Source of the DNA: Entoloma clypeatum
Taxonomy: Eukaryota; Basidiomycota; Agaricomycetes; Agaricales; Entolomataceae
NCBI GenBank assembly: GCA_963565915.1
Contig: OY751485.1
Location: forward strand, 496,001 to 560,000
Length of the DNA stretch: 64,000 nt
Direction: 5' to 3'
Shown: positions 22,921 to 34,423 of the stretch, in pieces
Layout: the number at the start of each line of letters is the position of its first letter
Position numbering within the stretch: position 1 is the stretch's first letter
Made by a program: the position numbers and the translations under genes
Notes under the pieces: generated by a model
What the model was told of the DNA's origin: nothing
The model's database searches: none
The model's input: the letters and a program-made list of their open reading frames with translations, nothing else

Positions 22921-25761
22921 GTTAGACACTGAAATACGCTACGATCAGATCCATGCGATCTCGAGCGAAATTACTGTTGAAACATGGCACAAGCGCCTTG
23001 GTCACCCAAATGATCAAGCACTCCGAAAGATTCCCACCAGTACCAAAGGGGTACCTGAAACACTAGTACGTGAGAAATCACAGGAAAATTGCACAGGCTG
23101 CCTCAAAGGGAAAATGCCAAATCAGTCATATCCCAATTCGATGACAAGGGCAACCAAAACCTTTGATCTGATCGATTCCGATCTCAAACAGATATCCACG
23201 GCATCATACCATAAATATAAATATTTCCTCACATTTTTGGACGATTTTTCATCCCATGTCTGGGTTGTCCTGCTTAGAAAGAAGTCGGATGCCATCATGG
23301 CACTGCGACAATTTCTTGCGATGATCCAGAATCAGTTCGCCGCCACTCCTAAAAAATGGCGAGTTGATGGAGGTGGAGAGTTTGACGAATACAAGGATGT
23401 ACTTGCCGATCATGGAGTTCTGATCGACGTCACGCTCCCATATCAGCACCAGCAGAATGGTAGAGCAGAACAGATAAATTGAACCCTGTGGGAGAAATCT
23501 CAGGCCTTGCACTTCGATGCATGCTTACCCCCAATGTGGTGGGAATTCTGTTTGGAACATGCAGCGTTTCTCTACAACAGAACCCCCATGCAGCGTCTTG
23601 AATGGAATACCCCTTACTTCAGGGTGACCAATGAGATCCCCGATATGTCAAGCATCAGAGTCTTCGGATGTCAGGCATATGTGTATATCCCAAAGGAAAA
23701 GCGTAGAAATTCCCTGGAGTCTAGATCTCGATTGATGATTTATCTCAGATCAAAACCAGGGGTCAAAGGATACTGTTTCATGGATCCTGAGACTAATACA
23801 TTTTTCATGGGTGGGAAAGCTATCTTTGATGAAAGCAAGTACCCTAGATGCCACATCGACCCTTTGCCAGAAAACCATCCAGAAATGGAAAACCCAGAAC
23901 CGGCTGATGAGTTTGAGGACCTCATCCCCGGAAACGATGACAATGACAGTCATTACGAAAAACCTCACGACCCTGTTCCCACTGGACAGGATCACCCTGA
24001 ATCAGACGATGACTTGCCGTCTAGCAAGCCTGACGATGAACCATGAGTACCCACTCCGGAACCCGAACAAGTACCAGATCGACCGATCAGGGAACGATGA
24101 GTTTGGAGAATGCCAGGTAGCATCTATGGGGAAGACACCCCTGCTTCTGATCTTGAAGAAATGGATCGAAGACGTAGATTAGGCGGTCAAACGGCATGGA
24201 TGAACGATCTCCTAATGGATGCAATCTCTATCCAAGTGGGCATCATCGAAATGTCACACAAAGATATATACTCTCTTCCAAACAAAGAAGATTGGTATGC
24301 GGCAGAACGAAAAGAGCTAGACATGCTCAAAAGCCGTGGGGTGATCACGGAGTTAGTACCCCTACCTACAGGGAGGAAAGCTCTAAGGAACAAATGGGTT
24401 TACAACGAAAAATCTGACAGGCATTTGAAAGCGCGCCTTGTTGCAAAAGGTTTCTCACAAGTAGAAGGGATTGACTTCGATCAGATCTTCTCACCAGTAG
24501 TGAGGTACGAGACCGTCCGGTTGATTCTGGCATTGACAGCCCTTGAAGGGTGGTTCATGACATTCTTGGACGTCTCATCAGCCTTCCTCTATGGAACGCT
24601 CCGTGAAGTCATTTACATGCGACAGCCTGAGTGTACCGACTATACAAAGCCCTATACAGACTTAAGCAAGCCGCATTAGCCTGGTGGAGGGAACTCGATT
24701 CCTCCATGAAAAAGCTCAGTTTTGTCCGGCTTCACTCCAATGTGGGAGTTTTCATTCACACAAGTACCAAAGGGGAAACTGTAATCGCCGTCATTTATGT
24801 TGATGACTCTGCTTTTCTCGGCACAAACTGAGAGTACACACTAGAGAAGAAGAAGGCCTTCATGACAACATGGGAATGTAGGGACCTAGGCCACCTAGTG
24901 TCTAATGGGGAACCGAAAGAATTTCTCTCAATCCAAATAAGGCAACGAGGGAAGAAGATCTTCATTGATCAAGTACCTTACCTTGAGAAAATTCTCGCAC
25001 GAATGGGGATGAGCGAATCCAATGCCACCCACACCCCACTCCCGACGGGCTACAAACCCATGAAGTCCGAAGATGAACCCAATGCGGAACTCAGATCCAA
25101 GTACCAATCCGTCATCGGATCACTATTGTACTTAATGATCGGGACAAGACCCGACATTTGTTTCGCAGTGATCAAAATGTCCCAATTTTCCGCAAATCCT
25201 ACCAAACGCCATTTAGAAGTGGCAAGGGATATTTGCAGGTATTTGAAGGCAACGAAAGATTATGCGATCATGTATGATGGTGATTCTGGGAAAGGAATCT
25301 ACGCATTTACAGACTCCGATTGGGCATCAGACAAAAACACCAGAAAGTCCACCACTGGTTACTTCATATCACTGGCGTCTGGAGCAGTAACATGGGTTTC
25401 ATCGGCGCAAAAAACCATTGCCCTCTCTTCCACAGAAGCAGAGTACATGGCGCTATCAGATTGCAGTCGCGCAGTGACATGGCTCAGAAGCATGCTTGCC
25501 GAACTTGGAATGCAGATCGGATCAGTTCCAATCTATGGAGACAACAATGGCTCCGTCTTTATCGCATCCAATCCTGTAACTGAGAAGCGATCCAAGCACA
25601 TCGACATGCGATTCCACTTTGTCAGAGAAAAAGTATCCGAAGGGATTATTATGGTCGAATTCATCGAAGGAGTGAATAACCCTGCAGACCTTTTAACTAA
25701 GAATCTGGGGAAAATCCTCTTGAACAAGTTTATCCCGTACTTTGGATTACTTAAAAACTAG
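22921..25761 (+). pseudogene. Copia-1 pol, degraded
   Basis: Integrase zinc motif (WHKRLGHP...CTGCLKGKM), core (DGGGEFDEYK, YQHQQNGRAEQIN), RT (KARLVAKGFSQVEG, VIYVDDSAF) and RNase H (FTDSDWASD, SSTEAEYMALSD, KHIDMRFHFV), in order. Lesions: TGA at 23480-23482 (CGA in the intact copy), stops at about 24044 and 24098, a deletion of about 30 bp in RT near 24630 and a TGA near 24829. The last 300 codons (24862-25761) are open. Confidence 0.9.
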
Positions 25762-25829
25762 ACGAAGAAAGAGTACCTATATGGGAAAAAGTAAGATGTA
25801 TTTAGAAGTATGTACTAAATATGGGGGGG

Positions 25830-26139
25830 TGTTGAAACTTTTCCATCATGTAAATTAGATTAGATTAGATTACATCATGTGACCATTTACACATCTTCGA
25901 CTACATACTTATTTGGTTGGTACAAACAGTAGTACAGTATATAAGACCAGGAAACTGTCAATATCAAAAAGTTGTCTCTTGACTCTTAACCAGCTCCATT
26001 GCTCTTACCAGCCTCAACCGCTCTCACCAGCCCCACCCTTCTCAACCAAGTAAGTGACTAGAACGGTAGAGTAGAGTACTTCCACTGTAGCTGTGTTGCT
26101 CAGTACATCTGCGGCTAGCGCCCAGGTGGAACTTCAACA
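25830..26139 (+). repeat. Copia-1 3' LTR
   Basis: 310 bp, preceded by a polypurine G run. Gypsy-A2 RNase H (minus) resumes at 26140. Confidence 0.92.
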
Positions 26140-28480
26140 CCTTGTCGTATATCTCATAATTCTCTTCGGCCGCGGACATGGTCCGCGACAAGAACGTGAT
26201 GGGGTGCCATTTGTCGTCTTGCTTCTGAGAGAGTACCGCTCCAATTGCATAGCCCGATGCATCGGTTTCAACCCTGAACTGTCCCTCTGATTTCAGTAAT
26301 GCCAAGACTGGTGCTGATGTAATTGCCCATATGAGACCTTCAAAGGCTTGCTGCTCTGTTGGTCCCCAAGTAAATGCTGTACCGCCTGTGAGCGCGGTGA
26401 GAGGTTTTGCAATGTTTGAGTACCCTTCAATAAAACGTCGATAGAAGTTGGCAAATCCAAGGAACTTCTGAACTTCCTTTTTTGATGTGGGTGCTCGCCA
26501 GTTTTGGATTGTATCCACCTTCTCAGTTTCCATCTCAACACGTCCCTCACCAACCACATATCCCAATATAGGGCATTTCGTTACTTCCCATAAACACTTC
26601 TTCTCCTTTAGAAACAAATCATTGTCTGATAAACCTCAGGTCGGATGACCTTTGGTCCTCGTCGTGTTTTGAGCTGAGCTAACAGCCTGATCTCTCGTCT
26701 TTTCGGAGGTTTATCTCCCTTCACAATCTTAGTCGACGCAGCGGTTTGCTTGGCAGGGATGACATAGGTTCTATTGTCTGCAGTCATACAAGGCAAGCAA
26801 GTCTGTTTAATAGATAAGGGTCGCAACTTAGCGTCGTTTAATCAGACCCTTCAGGAAAATCCTTCTCGTCGGCTTCTAAGATTGTGGTTTCATCATTCTC
26901 AGCATCTTCCTCGGACACCTTCCTAACCCTTCCGGAGTTCTTCTTTGGTTTGCGGCAGTTGCACGCGATATGGCCTTCTTGGTCACAGTTGAAACACTTG
27001 CGACCATCTTTCTTCTTTGGAGCGCTACAGTCTTTAGCCAGATGACCGAAGCGTTGACAGTTGTAGCAACGGGCTACTCCTGCTTTGTCGATCTCCATGG
27101 CCTTGCCCTGACCACCATAAGTGGTACCCGATCCGGTGCGCATGTCGCCGCCACCTCGGATGACCAGTGCATATCCTTCCATCTGTCATCCCTTGTTTTG
27201 GATCTCCTTTGTGTAATTGGTGTATGTCTTGCCATCACTAGCCACTTGTTCAGAGATTCTGTGGTTAACATTCTTCTCTAGGATGTATTCCCAGTTTCTT
27301 CACCAAGGTTTGACAGCTTCAAGAGTTCTTCGAATTCATCCAAAAATTTGTCAACGGTGCGTTTCTCTTGTTTCAGGACTTTGAGTCTCGCTTTGGCAGC
27401 GACCGACTTGTTGGCGATGGAGAATCGTGTGGCGATATCATCGGAAAAACCTAGCCAGGTGATGTTCTCATTGTCAACAGCAAGAGCGTCTAACTTGTTA
27501 CTGGCCCAGTGCCTGCCGGACCCTTCCATCATGCGGGACAGTACCGCAAGAATCTTCTGATCATCTGTGAGGCTCTTTTGGAACCTGATGTATAGTTTGG
27601 TGGCTTTCCACCACTTGTCAAAGGTGTATCTGTCCTTGAACATCCCAGGATCCTTGATGATCTTGGATGTATCCATTGTTTGTACAGCCAGAGCTTCTGC
27701 CATGTCTAGAGTCTGCGGAGGAGGAGAGGGGTCGGGTTGTTGGGATGAAGATGGGGTTCGGGATACAGGTAAGGATTGAAAATGAGTCCCTGTTCTAGGC
27801 GTCTGTTCAATATCTGACTGCGCGGAGTCAAAAGTAAATTCGTCAGGGGACTCGTCGGCGGAATCGGTGGCAAAATGTTCAGAGTATTTCCTCTGTAAAT
27901 CTCTAAGGAATCTCTGTTCCTGTGCGTCTGTTGGTCGCGAGAAGGGGTCAAGTCTCTCGTTTTGTGCCCAACGGTTGTACTCGGTCTGTTGTTCTTTGGT
28001 GGTGAAGTGGGCATAGATCTGCTGCTTCGAGTAAGACATGATGATGTGGCTCTGGGACGTCTCGATGTGAGCATCCTAATCAATCTTCTGATAATGATTG
28101 TCTGGACACCAATAAACTCTCTGATCTCTGTGATCCAACCTGTCTGAGGTCCTTCTTGAACGCAAAAGCTTTCAAGTTCATTCTGTCGGGTGTTATAGCG
28201 CGTGATCTGGTGTTGCCGAGCAAGATGGATGCTCTCTGCTATCTCGCCATGGGGGCGATGCTCGTCGTTGTCTAGTTCTTTGTCAAGCACCTGCTGTAGG
28301 ATGCGATGGATCTCCGATTCGATGTACTGCTGGATGAGTGTAAAATCGATACTGTCTCAAGGACTTAGCTCCTCCTGTCGGGCTTCTGGCGTGCTGAATG
28401 GGTTACTGGTGAAGTCTTCAAAGAAGCGCAATGTCTTGACTCGTCTGGTAGTTGCTCTCTTCGCTCTGGGCGAACCTAAC
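26140..28480 (-). pseudogene. Gypsy-A2 gag, protease, RT and start of RNase H
   Basis: Reading leftwards: an ATG-less ORF (about 28480-28040, LDKELDNDEHRPHGEIAES), gag from the ATG at 28039 (MSYSKQQIYAHF...DKFLDEFEELLKLSNL) stopping at 27278, a CCHC double knuckle (CYNCQRFGHLAKDC, CFNCDQEGHIACNC; 27182-26838), a protease lead-in in another frame (26826-26640), a deletion, then RT thumb and RNase H start (26617-26140; ILGYVVGEG, FLGFANFYRRF, TDASGYAIGAVLS, ENYEIYDK). The knuckles are intact here but damaged in the 57069-63676 copy. Gag ends at the same frame break as that copy. Confidence 0.85.
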
Positions 28481-28494
28481 GAGATTTAGCAACT

Positions 28495-28948
28495 TGTTAT
28501 GCTTAACAAACCATTCCAAGGTTCGGGCAGAGTATGCAGGAAGTGGACAGGTGAAGAGCAATGTGATTGCTAAATCTAAGGAATCTACTACAGTACAAGA
28601 GGTTTATATAGGTACTGACTATAGGCGGTAGCGGATGAGTCAGTGCTGGGGAAGGCAGTGCGCATGAGTAAGGTGACTGCGGAAGGCCATGTACAATGAG
28701 TAAGCTGACTGTGGAAAGTGAGTCAGCACGGGAGCGAAGTATACGAAAGGAGATGACGAAGTAATGTAGTGTTATGGTTGACAAACCCATGTGATGCTTA
28801 GGCAGAGAGGCTTAAGTAGCAAAGGCGGATACCAAGGTGATTGCTAGATCTGGGGAATACATGCAATGTATCTACCCTATATATACTAGAAGGTCGAATC
28901 ATCTAGATGACTCTAGAGCGGTTCCGGTCTGATCCAGAAGCGGACCCG
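28495..28948 (-). repeat. Gypsy-A2 right LTR, inner part
   Basis: Starts TGTTATGC 2 nt after the self-complementary PBS (28482-28492). At 28770 a second LTR-like start (TGTTATGGTTGAC) appears, as in the left LTR. Cut at 28948 by the intact Copia insertion; continues at 34738. Confidence 0.75.
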
Positions 28949-29258
28949 TGTTGAAACTTTTCCCATCATGTAGATTAGATTAGATTAGATTACATCACGT
29001 GACCTTTACATATCTTCATTACATACTTGTTTGGTTGGGTACAAACAGTAGTACAGTATATAAGACCAGGAAACTGTCAATATCAACAAGTTGTCTCTTG
29101 ACTCTTAACCAGCTCCATCGCTCTTACCAGCCTCAACCGCTCTCACCAGCCCTACCCCTCCAAACCATGTAAGTGATCATAGCGGTATCGTAGAGTACTT
29201 CCACTGTAGCTATGTTGCTCAGTACACCTGTGGCTAGCGCCCAGGTGGAACTTCAACA
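28949..29258 (+). repeat. Copia-1 5' LTR
   Basis: 310 bp, TGTTGAAA...TTCAACA, with a (TAGAT)n run near the start and a TATATAAG box at about 29058. A GTAAGT splice-donor-like site follows CCAT at about 29168. Confidence 0.95.
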
Positions 29259-29270
29259 GGTTATGGGCCC
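29259..29270 (+). promoter_or_regulatory. Copia-1 PBS for half initiator tRNA-Met
   Basis: GGTTATGGGCCC immediately after the LTR is complementary to GGGCCCAUAACC, the anticodon arm (CAU) of eukaryotic initiator tRNA-Met. Drosophila copia and yeast Ty5 prime from this internal region of a cleaved tRNA rather than from the 3' end. The same 12 bases are next to the LTR at 3120-3131. Confidence 0.75.
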
Positions 29271-29620
29271 CGGATAGCAGAGGGACTTGGGAATGCTGGC
29301 AACAGCGAGTACCTGCCCACTCTACCCTGGTTGGCAAAGAACCAATCGAAAGATCTAGGTTCTGAGTCTTACTTCTTCACATATGAACCTGGGAACGTCA
29401 TTACGACAAGTACCTGTCATGAGACGTCCCTAAAGGGGATTGACCTAGTACACTCCATGTGGAAACGTTGATCGCACCTTATACGTTTCTGACATATAAA
29501 GGGTTTTCCCGTGACCGCTATTCCTAAAGGGAATATGTCATAAGGAATCATTTAATTGTTTTCTTGAATCATATTCATAACACATCACTGATTGGGAACC
29601 CTTTTTTAGATTCATCTACA

Positions 29621-32600
29621 ATGTCTACCTCTCGCTCCGCCCTCGACTCCATCGTCGTCTTCGACGGCATTGACTACCAAAGCTGGGCCGAAAGGATGAA
29701 GTCCTACCTCCTCCATCAAGGAGTCTGGTGCCTTGTTTCTGGCGATATCACCCGCCCTGTCATCGCCGACTTCACCACCACGGTCTCCACCCCTGGGGCC
29801 ACTGCTGCTGCTCCCCCTGTGCTGGTTACCACTGTTGACCAGCCCGGCTTCCGCAAGGAAGAAAAGGCCTGGATTAGGGACGACGACACAGCCCTTGGAG
29901 CGATCCGTCTGAAAGTCTCTGAGGCGATCAGGCGACACATCAAAGACAGCACCTCGGCACTTGGCGCGTGGAAAACGCTAAAGGATGCCTACTCCAAGGT
30001 ATCCCCGGCCGTCATCTTCGGCGATTTCAAGGCCGCCGCCACCTACAAACTGTCTGGACGCGACCCCGTGCCTGAAATTGAACGCCTGGGGTCTCTTTTT
30101 GCCCGGCTCGCCGATTCGAGCTTTGTCATCCCCGATCTGATGCAGGCAATGATCCTGGCCAATGCAATTCCCGACGCCTGGTCGTCACTCTCCACCGCCC
30201 TTTTCCAGGTCTACGATGCCAACGATTTCACCTACAAAGCCGTCGCCAAAAGCATCACCTCTGAATACCGGCGCATGTATGCGGTCGGGTCTACTCGTGC
30301 GTCCAATGAGCAGGCCCGGAAAATTTCCGGGACAAAACGCAAGGGGCAGGACCCCAAATGGGAAAAGCAGCAAAAGCCGAGTACCTCGCAGAACGATGCT
30401 GACGAGCAGCCTAACTCGGCCGACCCAAGTACCGCTTCTGAGAAGAAGAAGGGAAAGGGACGCTGGCGCAATCAGAAGAAAAGCGCTAACAATGTGGACA
30501 ACACGTCCGACCATGTGGAAGAAACAGTTGAGTTTGTTGCTCCTGCCATTCACTTCCCCCCTCATCCGGCACCGTCCTTCACCACCGTCACTGGTCGCGG
30601 GAAAACGACAAGTACCACACAGCCCGATTCCGCAAGGATGCAGTCGCTCCTTCAGCGAATGAACCCGCCTCCATCCCAGTACACCGGGCTTCCTTCGGGC
30701 AAGCCGTCTGCGTGGAAAAAGAACGATCACATCCGCAAACTTGCGCGGAACATTGGTGCTCGTCCCTCTGGATCGAACCTTCGTATCCTAGACACCATCA
30801 TTCCTGACATCGACGAAAGGCCGGCTAAACAGCGTCGCGTAGCCCCATCGATAGAAGAATCGCTGAAGATGATGGACATAGACCATCAAAGCGAGCGGAT
30901 GGGGCCGGATCAATTCGAAGATGGGCTGATCGAACTTGACGGTTCGTCACATTCTTCTCTCAAACCTTACCAAATGCGGAAAGCTAATTATGTCTCTCAA
31001 CAGACGTATAATATATTAGCCAGTACCACTACAGAGTGCGTAGATCACTTCAGCAGTGATCTACACAAAAAATATATTAAACATTTTGCCTCTTGTACAC
31101 ACTGTAAGGAAAAAGAACGCGCTCAGTGGATCTTAGATTCCGGCGCATCATTACACTTTACCCATGAGTTTAAAGACTTCGCGTACTACAGGCCTCTCAA
31201 GGCTAAGCGATTTGTCCAAACAGCTGCAAAGGGAAAGAAACTGGAAATTCTCGGAGTTAGGGCCGTTCCAGTATGGCATACCCTAAATGGGGAAACTAAA
31301 ACCCATCTCCTACGACCGGTATTTTATATTCCGGATATGGACACACGTCTATTGTCCCTAGGCGTCTTCCTTAACCATGGTTACAAAGTTGATGGAATGC
31401 GTGGAGAAATTAATATCTCTAAAGGGCTGAACAAAATACAGTTTTCGCCTCATTTCATCGGACAAACCATTTACTGGCTAGACACTGAAATATGCTATGA
31501 CCAAATCCACGCGATCTCTAGCGAAATCACTGTTGAAACCTGGCATAAACGCCTTGGCCACCCAAATGACCAGGCGCTCAATAAGATTCCCACCAGTACC
31601 AAAGGAGTACCCAAAACATTAGTACGTGAGAAATCACAGGAAAACTGCACAGGGTGTCTCAAAGGGAAAATGCCGAATCAGTCATATCCCAATTCAATGA
31701 CCAGGGCTGTCAAACCCTTTGATCTGATTCATTCAGACCTGAAACAGATATCCACGGCATCGTACCACAAGTACAAATATTTCCTTACCTTTTTGGACGA
31801 TTTTTCTTCCCATGTCTGGGTCGTCTTGCTTAGGAAGAAGTCAGGTGCCATCACGGCGCTGAAACAATTCCTTGCGATGATCCAGAATCAATTCGCCGCC
31901 ACCCCTAAAAAATGGCGGGTTGATGGAGGTGGAGAATTTGACGAATACAAGGATGTACTTGCCAATCATGGAATTCTGATCAACGTCACGCTCCCATATC
32001 AGCACCAGCAGAATGGTAGAGCAGAAAGGATCAATCGAACACTATGGGAAAAATCTCAGGCATTGCGCTTCGATGCATGCTTACCGCCCATGTGGTGGGA
32101 ATTCTGTTTGGAACACGCAGCATTTCTCTACAACAGAACCCCCATGCAGCATCTTGAATGGAAAACCCCTTACTTCAGGGTGACCAATGAGATCCCCGAC
32201 ATGTCCAGCGTCAGAGTATTTGGATGTCAGGCATATGTATATATCCCAAAGGAGAAACGTAGGAACTCCCTGGAATCAAGATCCCGATTGATGATTTATC
32301 TCGGATCGAAACCAGGGGTCAAAGGATACCGCTTCATGGATCCTGAGACTAACACGATTTTCATGGGCGGGAAAGCTATCTTTGATGAAAGCAAGTACCC
32401 TAGATGCCACATCGACCCGTTGCCAGAAAACCACCCAGAAATGGAAGACCCAGAGCCGGCTGATGAGTTTGAGGATCTCATTCCCGGCAGCAATGATGAT
32501 GATAGTCACAACGAAACACCTCATGACCCAGTTCCCATTGAACAGGATCAACCTGAATCAGACAACGAATTGCCTGCCAGTGAGCCTGATGACGAACCGC

Positions 32601-34348
32601 AAATACCCACTCCGGAACCCGAGCAAGTACCAGATCGACCGATCAGGGAACAACGAGTTCGGAAGATGCCAGGAAGCATCTATGGGGAAGACACTCCAGC
32701 GTCTGATCTTGAAAAATTAGATCGAAGACGGAGATTGGGCGGTCAAACGGCATGGATGAATGACCTCCTGATGGAGGCGATATCGGTCCAAGTTGGCATT
32801 GTTGAAATGTCCCATAAAGACATATACCCTCTTCCAAATAAAGAAGACTGGTATGCAGCTGAACGTAAAGAGCTAGACATGCTCAAACGCCGCGGGGTGA
32901 TCACAGAGCTAGTACCCCTGCCTGCAGGGAGGAAAGCTCTAAGAAACAAATGGGTCTATAACGAAAAATCCGACGGGCGTCTGAAAGCACGCCTTGTCGC
33001 AAAAGGCTTTTCACAGGTAGAAGGGATCGACTTTGATCAGATCTTCTCACCAGTCGTAAGATATGAAACTGTCCGACTAATACTGGCATTGACAGCCCTT
33101 GAAGGGTGGTTCATGACACTTTTGGACGTCTCATCAGCCTTCCTCTATGGAACGCTCCGTGAAGTCATTTACATGCGACAGCCTGAGGGCTACATAGTAA
33201 AAGGGAAAGAACACCTCGTGTACCAACTATTCAAAGCTCTATATGGACTTAAGCAGGCCGCATTAGCCTGGTGGAGGGAACTTGATTCCTCCATGAAAAC
33301 GCTCGGCTTTGTCCGGCTTCACTCCGATGCGGGAGTGTTCATTCACAAAAGTACCAACAGGGAAATTGTAATCGCCGTCATCTATGTCGACGACTCTGCT
33401 TTTCTCGGCACAAACCAGGAATATATGCTAGAGAAAAAGAAGGCCTTCATGACCACATGGGAATGTAGGGACCTAGGGCACCTTGTGCCTGATGGGGAAC
33501 CAAAAGAATTTCTCTCTATCCAAATAAGGCAACACGGGAAACGTATCTTCATCGATCAAGTACCTTACCTTGAGAAAATACTCGAACGAATGGGGATGAG
33601 CGAATCTAACGCCACCCATACCCCACTTCCTACGGGCTACAAACCCATGATGTCCGAAGATGAACCCAATGCAGAACTTCAATCAAAGTACCAATCCGTC
33701 ATCGGATCACTTCTATATCTGATGATTGGAACAAGGCCAGACATCTGTTTTGCCGTGATTAAAATGTCACAGTTTTCCGCAAATCCCACCAAACGCCATT
33801 TAGAAGTGGCTAGGGATATTTGCAGGTATCTGAAGGCGACAAAAAATTACGCAATCATTTATGATGGCGACTCAGGGAAAGGAATCTATGCATTCACAGA
33901 CTCCGACTGGGCGTCAGATGAGAACACGAGGAGGTCTACCACTGGCTTCTTCATATCACTGGCGTCTGGAGCAGTGACATGGGTATCATCGGCGCAAAAG
34001 ACCATCGCCCTCTCTTCCACAGAAGCAGAGTATATGGCGTTATCAGACTGCAGTCGCGCAGCAACATGGCTGAGAAGCATGCTTGCCGAACTCGGAATGC
34101 AGATCGGATCAGTACCGATCTACGGAGATAACAACGGCTCCGTCTTTATCGCATCCAACCCTGTAACTGAGAAGCGATCCAAGCACATTGACGTGCGATT
34201 CCACTTCGTCAGAGAAAAAGTCTCCGAAGGGATAATTACGGTCGAATTCATTGAAGGAGTGAACAACCCTGCAGACCTTTTAACTAAGAATCTGGGGAAA
34301 ATCCTCTTTTCTAAGTTTATCCCGTACTTCGGATTGATAAAAAACTAG
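29621..34348 (+). CDS. Copia-1 Gag-Pol polyprotein, intact
   Basis: 1575 codons from the first ATG in the frame (29621, MSTSRSALDS); upstream in-frame sequence has no ATG. Gag occupies about residues 1-480 (UBN2-type, GIDYQSWAERMKSYL; no classical CCHC knuckle, only HFASCTHC). The protease active site DSGAS is near 506. Integrase has its zinc motif WHKRLGHP...CTGC near 640, then HSDLK, DGGGEFDEYK and NGRAERINRT. RT has KARLVAKGFSQVEG and YVDD near 1254. RNase H has FTDSDWASD near 1425, SSTEAEYMAL and KHIDVRFHFV. All domains are present without stops. Gag and Pol share one frame, as in classical copia, so their ratio must be set by splicing or processing. Confidence 0.96.
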   Translation: MSTSRSALDSIVVFDGIDYQSWAERMKSYLLHQGVWCLVSGDITRPVIADFTTTVSTPGATAAAPPVLVTTVDQPGFRKEEKAWIRDDDTALGAIRLKVSEAIRRHIKDSTSALGAWKTLKDAYSKVSPAVIFGDFKAAATYKLSGRDPVPEIERLGSLFARLADSSFVIPDLMQAMILANAIPDAWSSLSTALFQVYDANDFTYKAVAKSITSEYRRMYAVGSTRASNEQARKISGTKRKGQDPKWEKQQKPSTSQNDADEQPNSADPSTASEKKKGKGRWRNQKKSANNVDNTSDHVEETVEFVAPAIHFPPHPAPSFTTVTGRGKTTSTTQPDSARMQSLLQRMNPPPSQYTGLPSGKPSAWKKNDHIRKLARNIGARPSGSNLRILDTIIPDIDERPAKQRRVAPSIEESLKMMDIDHQSERMGPDQFEDGLIELDGSSHSSLKPYQMRKANYVSQQTYNILASTTTECVDHFSSDLHKKYIKHFASCTHCKEKERAQWILDSGASLHFTHEFKDFAYYRPLKAKRFVQTAAKGKKLEILGVRAVPVWHTLNGETKTHLLRPVFYIPDMDTRLLSLGVFLNHGYKVDGMRGEINISKGLNKIQFSPHFIGQTIYWLDTEICYDQIHAISSEITVETWHKRLGHPNDQALNKIPTSTKGVPKTLVREKSQENCTGCLKGKMPNQSYPNSMTRAVKPFDLIHSDLKQISTASYHKYKYFLTFLDDFSSHVWVVLLRKKSGAITALKQFLAMIQNQFAATPKKWRVDGGGEFDEYKDVLANHGILINVTLPYQHQQNGRAERINRTLWEKSQALRFDACLPPMWWEFCLEHAAFLYNRTPMQHLEWKTPYFRVTNEIPDMSSVRVFGCQAYVYIPKEKRRNSLESRSRLMIYLGSKPGVKGYRFMDPETNTIFMGGKAIFDESKYPRCHIDPLPENHPEMEDPEPADEFEDLIPGSNDDDSHNETPHDPVPIEQDQPESDNELPASEPDDEPQIPTPEPEQVPDRPIREQRVRKMPGSIYGEDTPASDLEKLDRRRRLGGQTAWMNDLLMEAISVQVGIVEMSHKDIYPLPNKEDWYAAERKELDMLKRRGVITELVPLPAGRKALRNKWVYNEKSDGRLKARLVAKGFSQVEGIDFDQIFSPVVRYETVRLILALTALEGWFMTLLDVSSAFLYGTLREVIYMRQPEGYIVKGKEHLVYQLFKALYGLKQAALAWWRELDSSMKTLGFVRLHSDAGVFIHKSTNREIVIAVIYVDDSAFLGTNQEYMLEKKKAFMTTWECRDLGHLVPDGEPKEFLSIQIRQHGKRIFIDQVPYLEKILERMGMSESNATHTPLPTGYKPMMSEDEPNAELQSKYQSVIGSLLYLMIGTRPDICFAVIKMSQFSANPTKRHLEVARDICRYLKATKNYAIIYDGDSGKGIYAFTDSDWASDENTRRSTTGFFISLASGAVTWVSSAQKTIALSSTEAEYMALSDCSRAATWLRSMLAELGMQIGSVPIYGDNNGSVFIASNPVTEKRSKHIDVRFHFVREKVSEGIITVEFIEGVNNPADLLTKNLGKILFSKFIPYFGLIKN

Positions 34349-34423
34349 GCGAAACAGAGTACCTATATATATATGTGGGAAAAAGCAAAATGTATTTAGA
34401 AGTATGTACTAAATATGGGGGGG

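Larger units (their letters stand above)
22378..26139 (+). mobile_element. Copia-1 tandem derivative: tail - LTR - pol - LTR
   Basis: Plus-strand Copia-1 DNA: RNase H tail and polypurine tract (22378-22610), a full LTR (22611-22920), then pol starting directly at the integrase N-terminus (LDTEIRYDQIH), and a 3' LTR (25830-26139). Leader, PBS, gag and protease are missing. The shared middle LTR indicates two elements fused by LTR recombination plus deletion. It lies in the Gypsy-A2 RNase H. Confidence 0.85.

Noticed and set aside
28965..28985. Telomere-like TAGAT/TTAGA run in the Copia LTR
   Set aside because: Present in every Copia-1 LTR; it is part of the LTR, not telomeric.
29564..29620. 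Earlier start for the Copia-1 polyprotein
   Set aside because: The frame is open here but has no ATG; the first ATG is 29621, matched by the ATG in the degraded copy at 2767.
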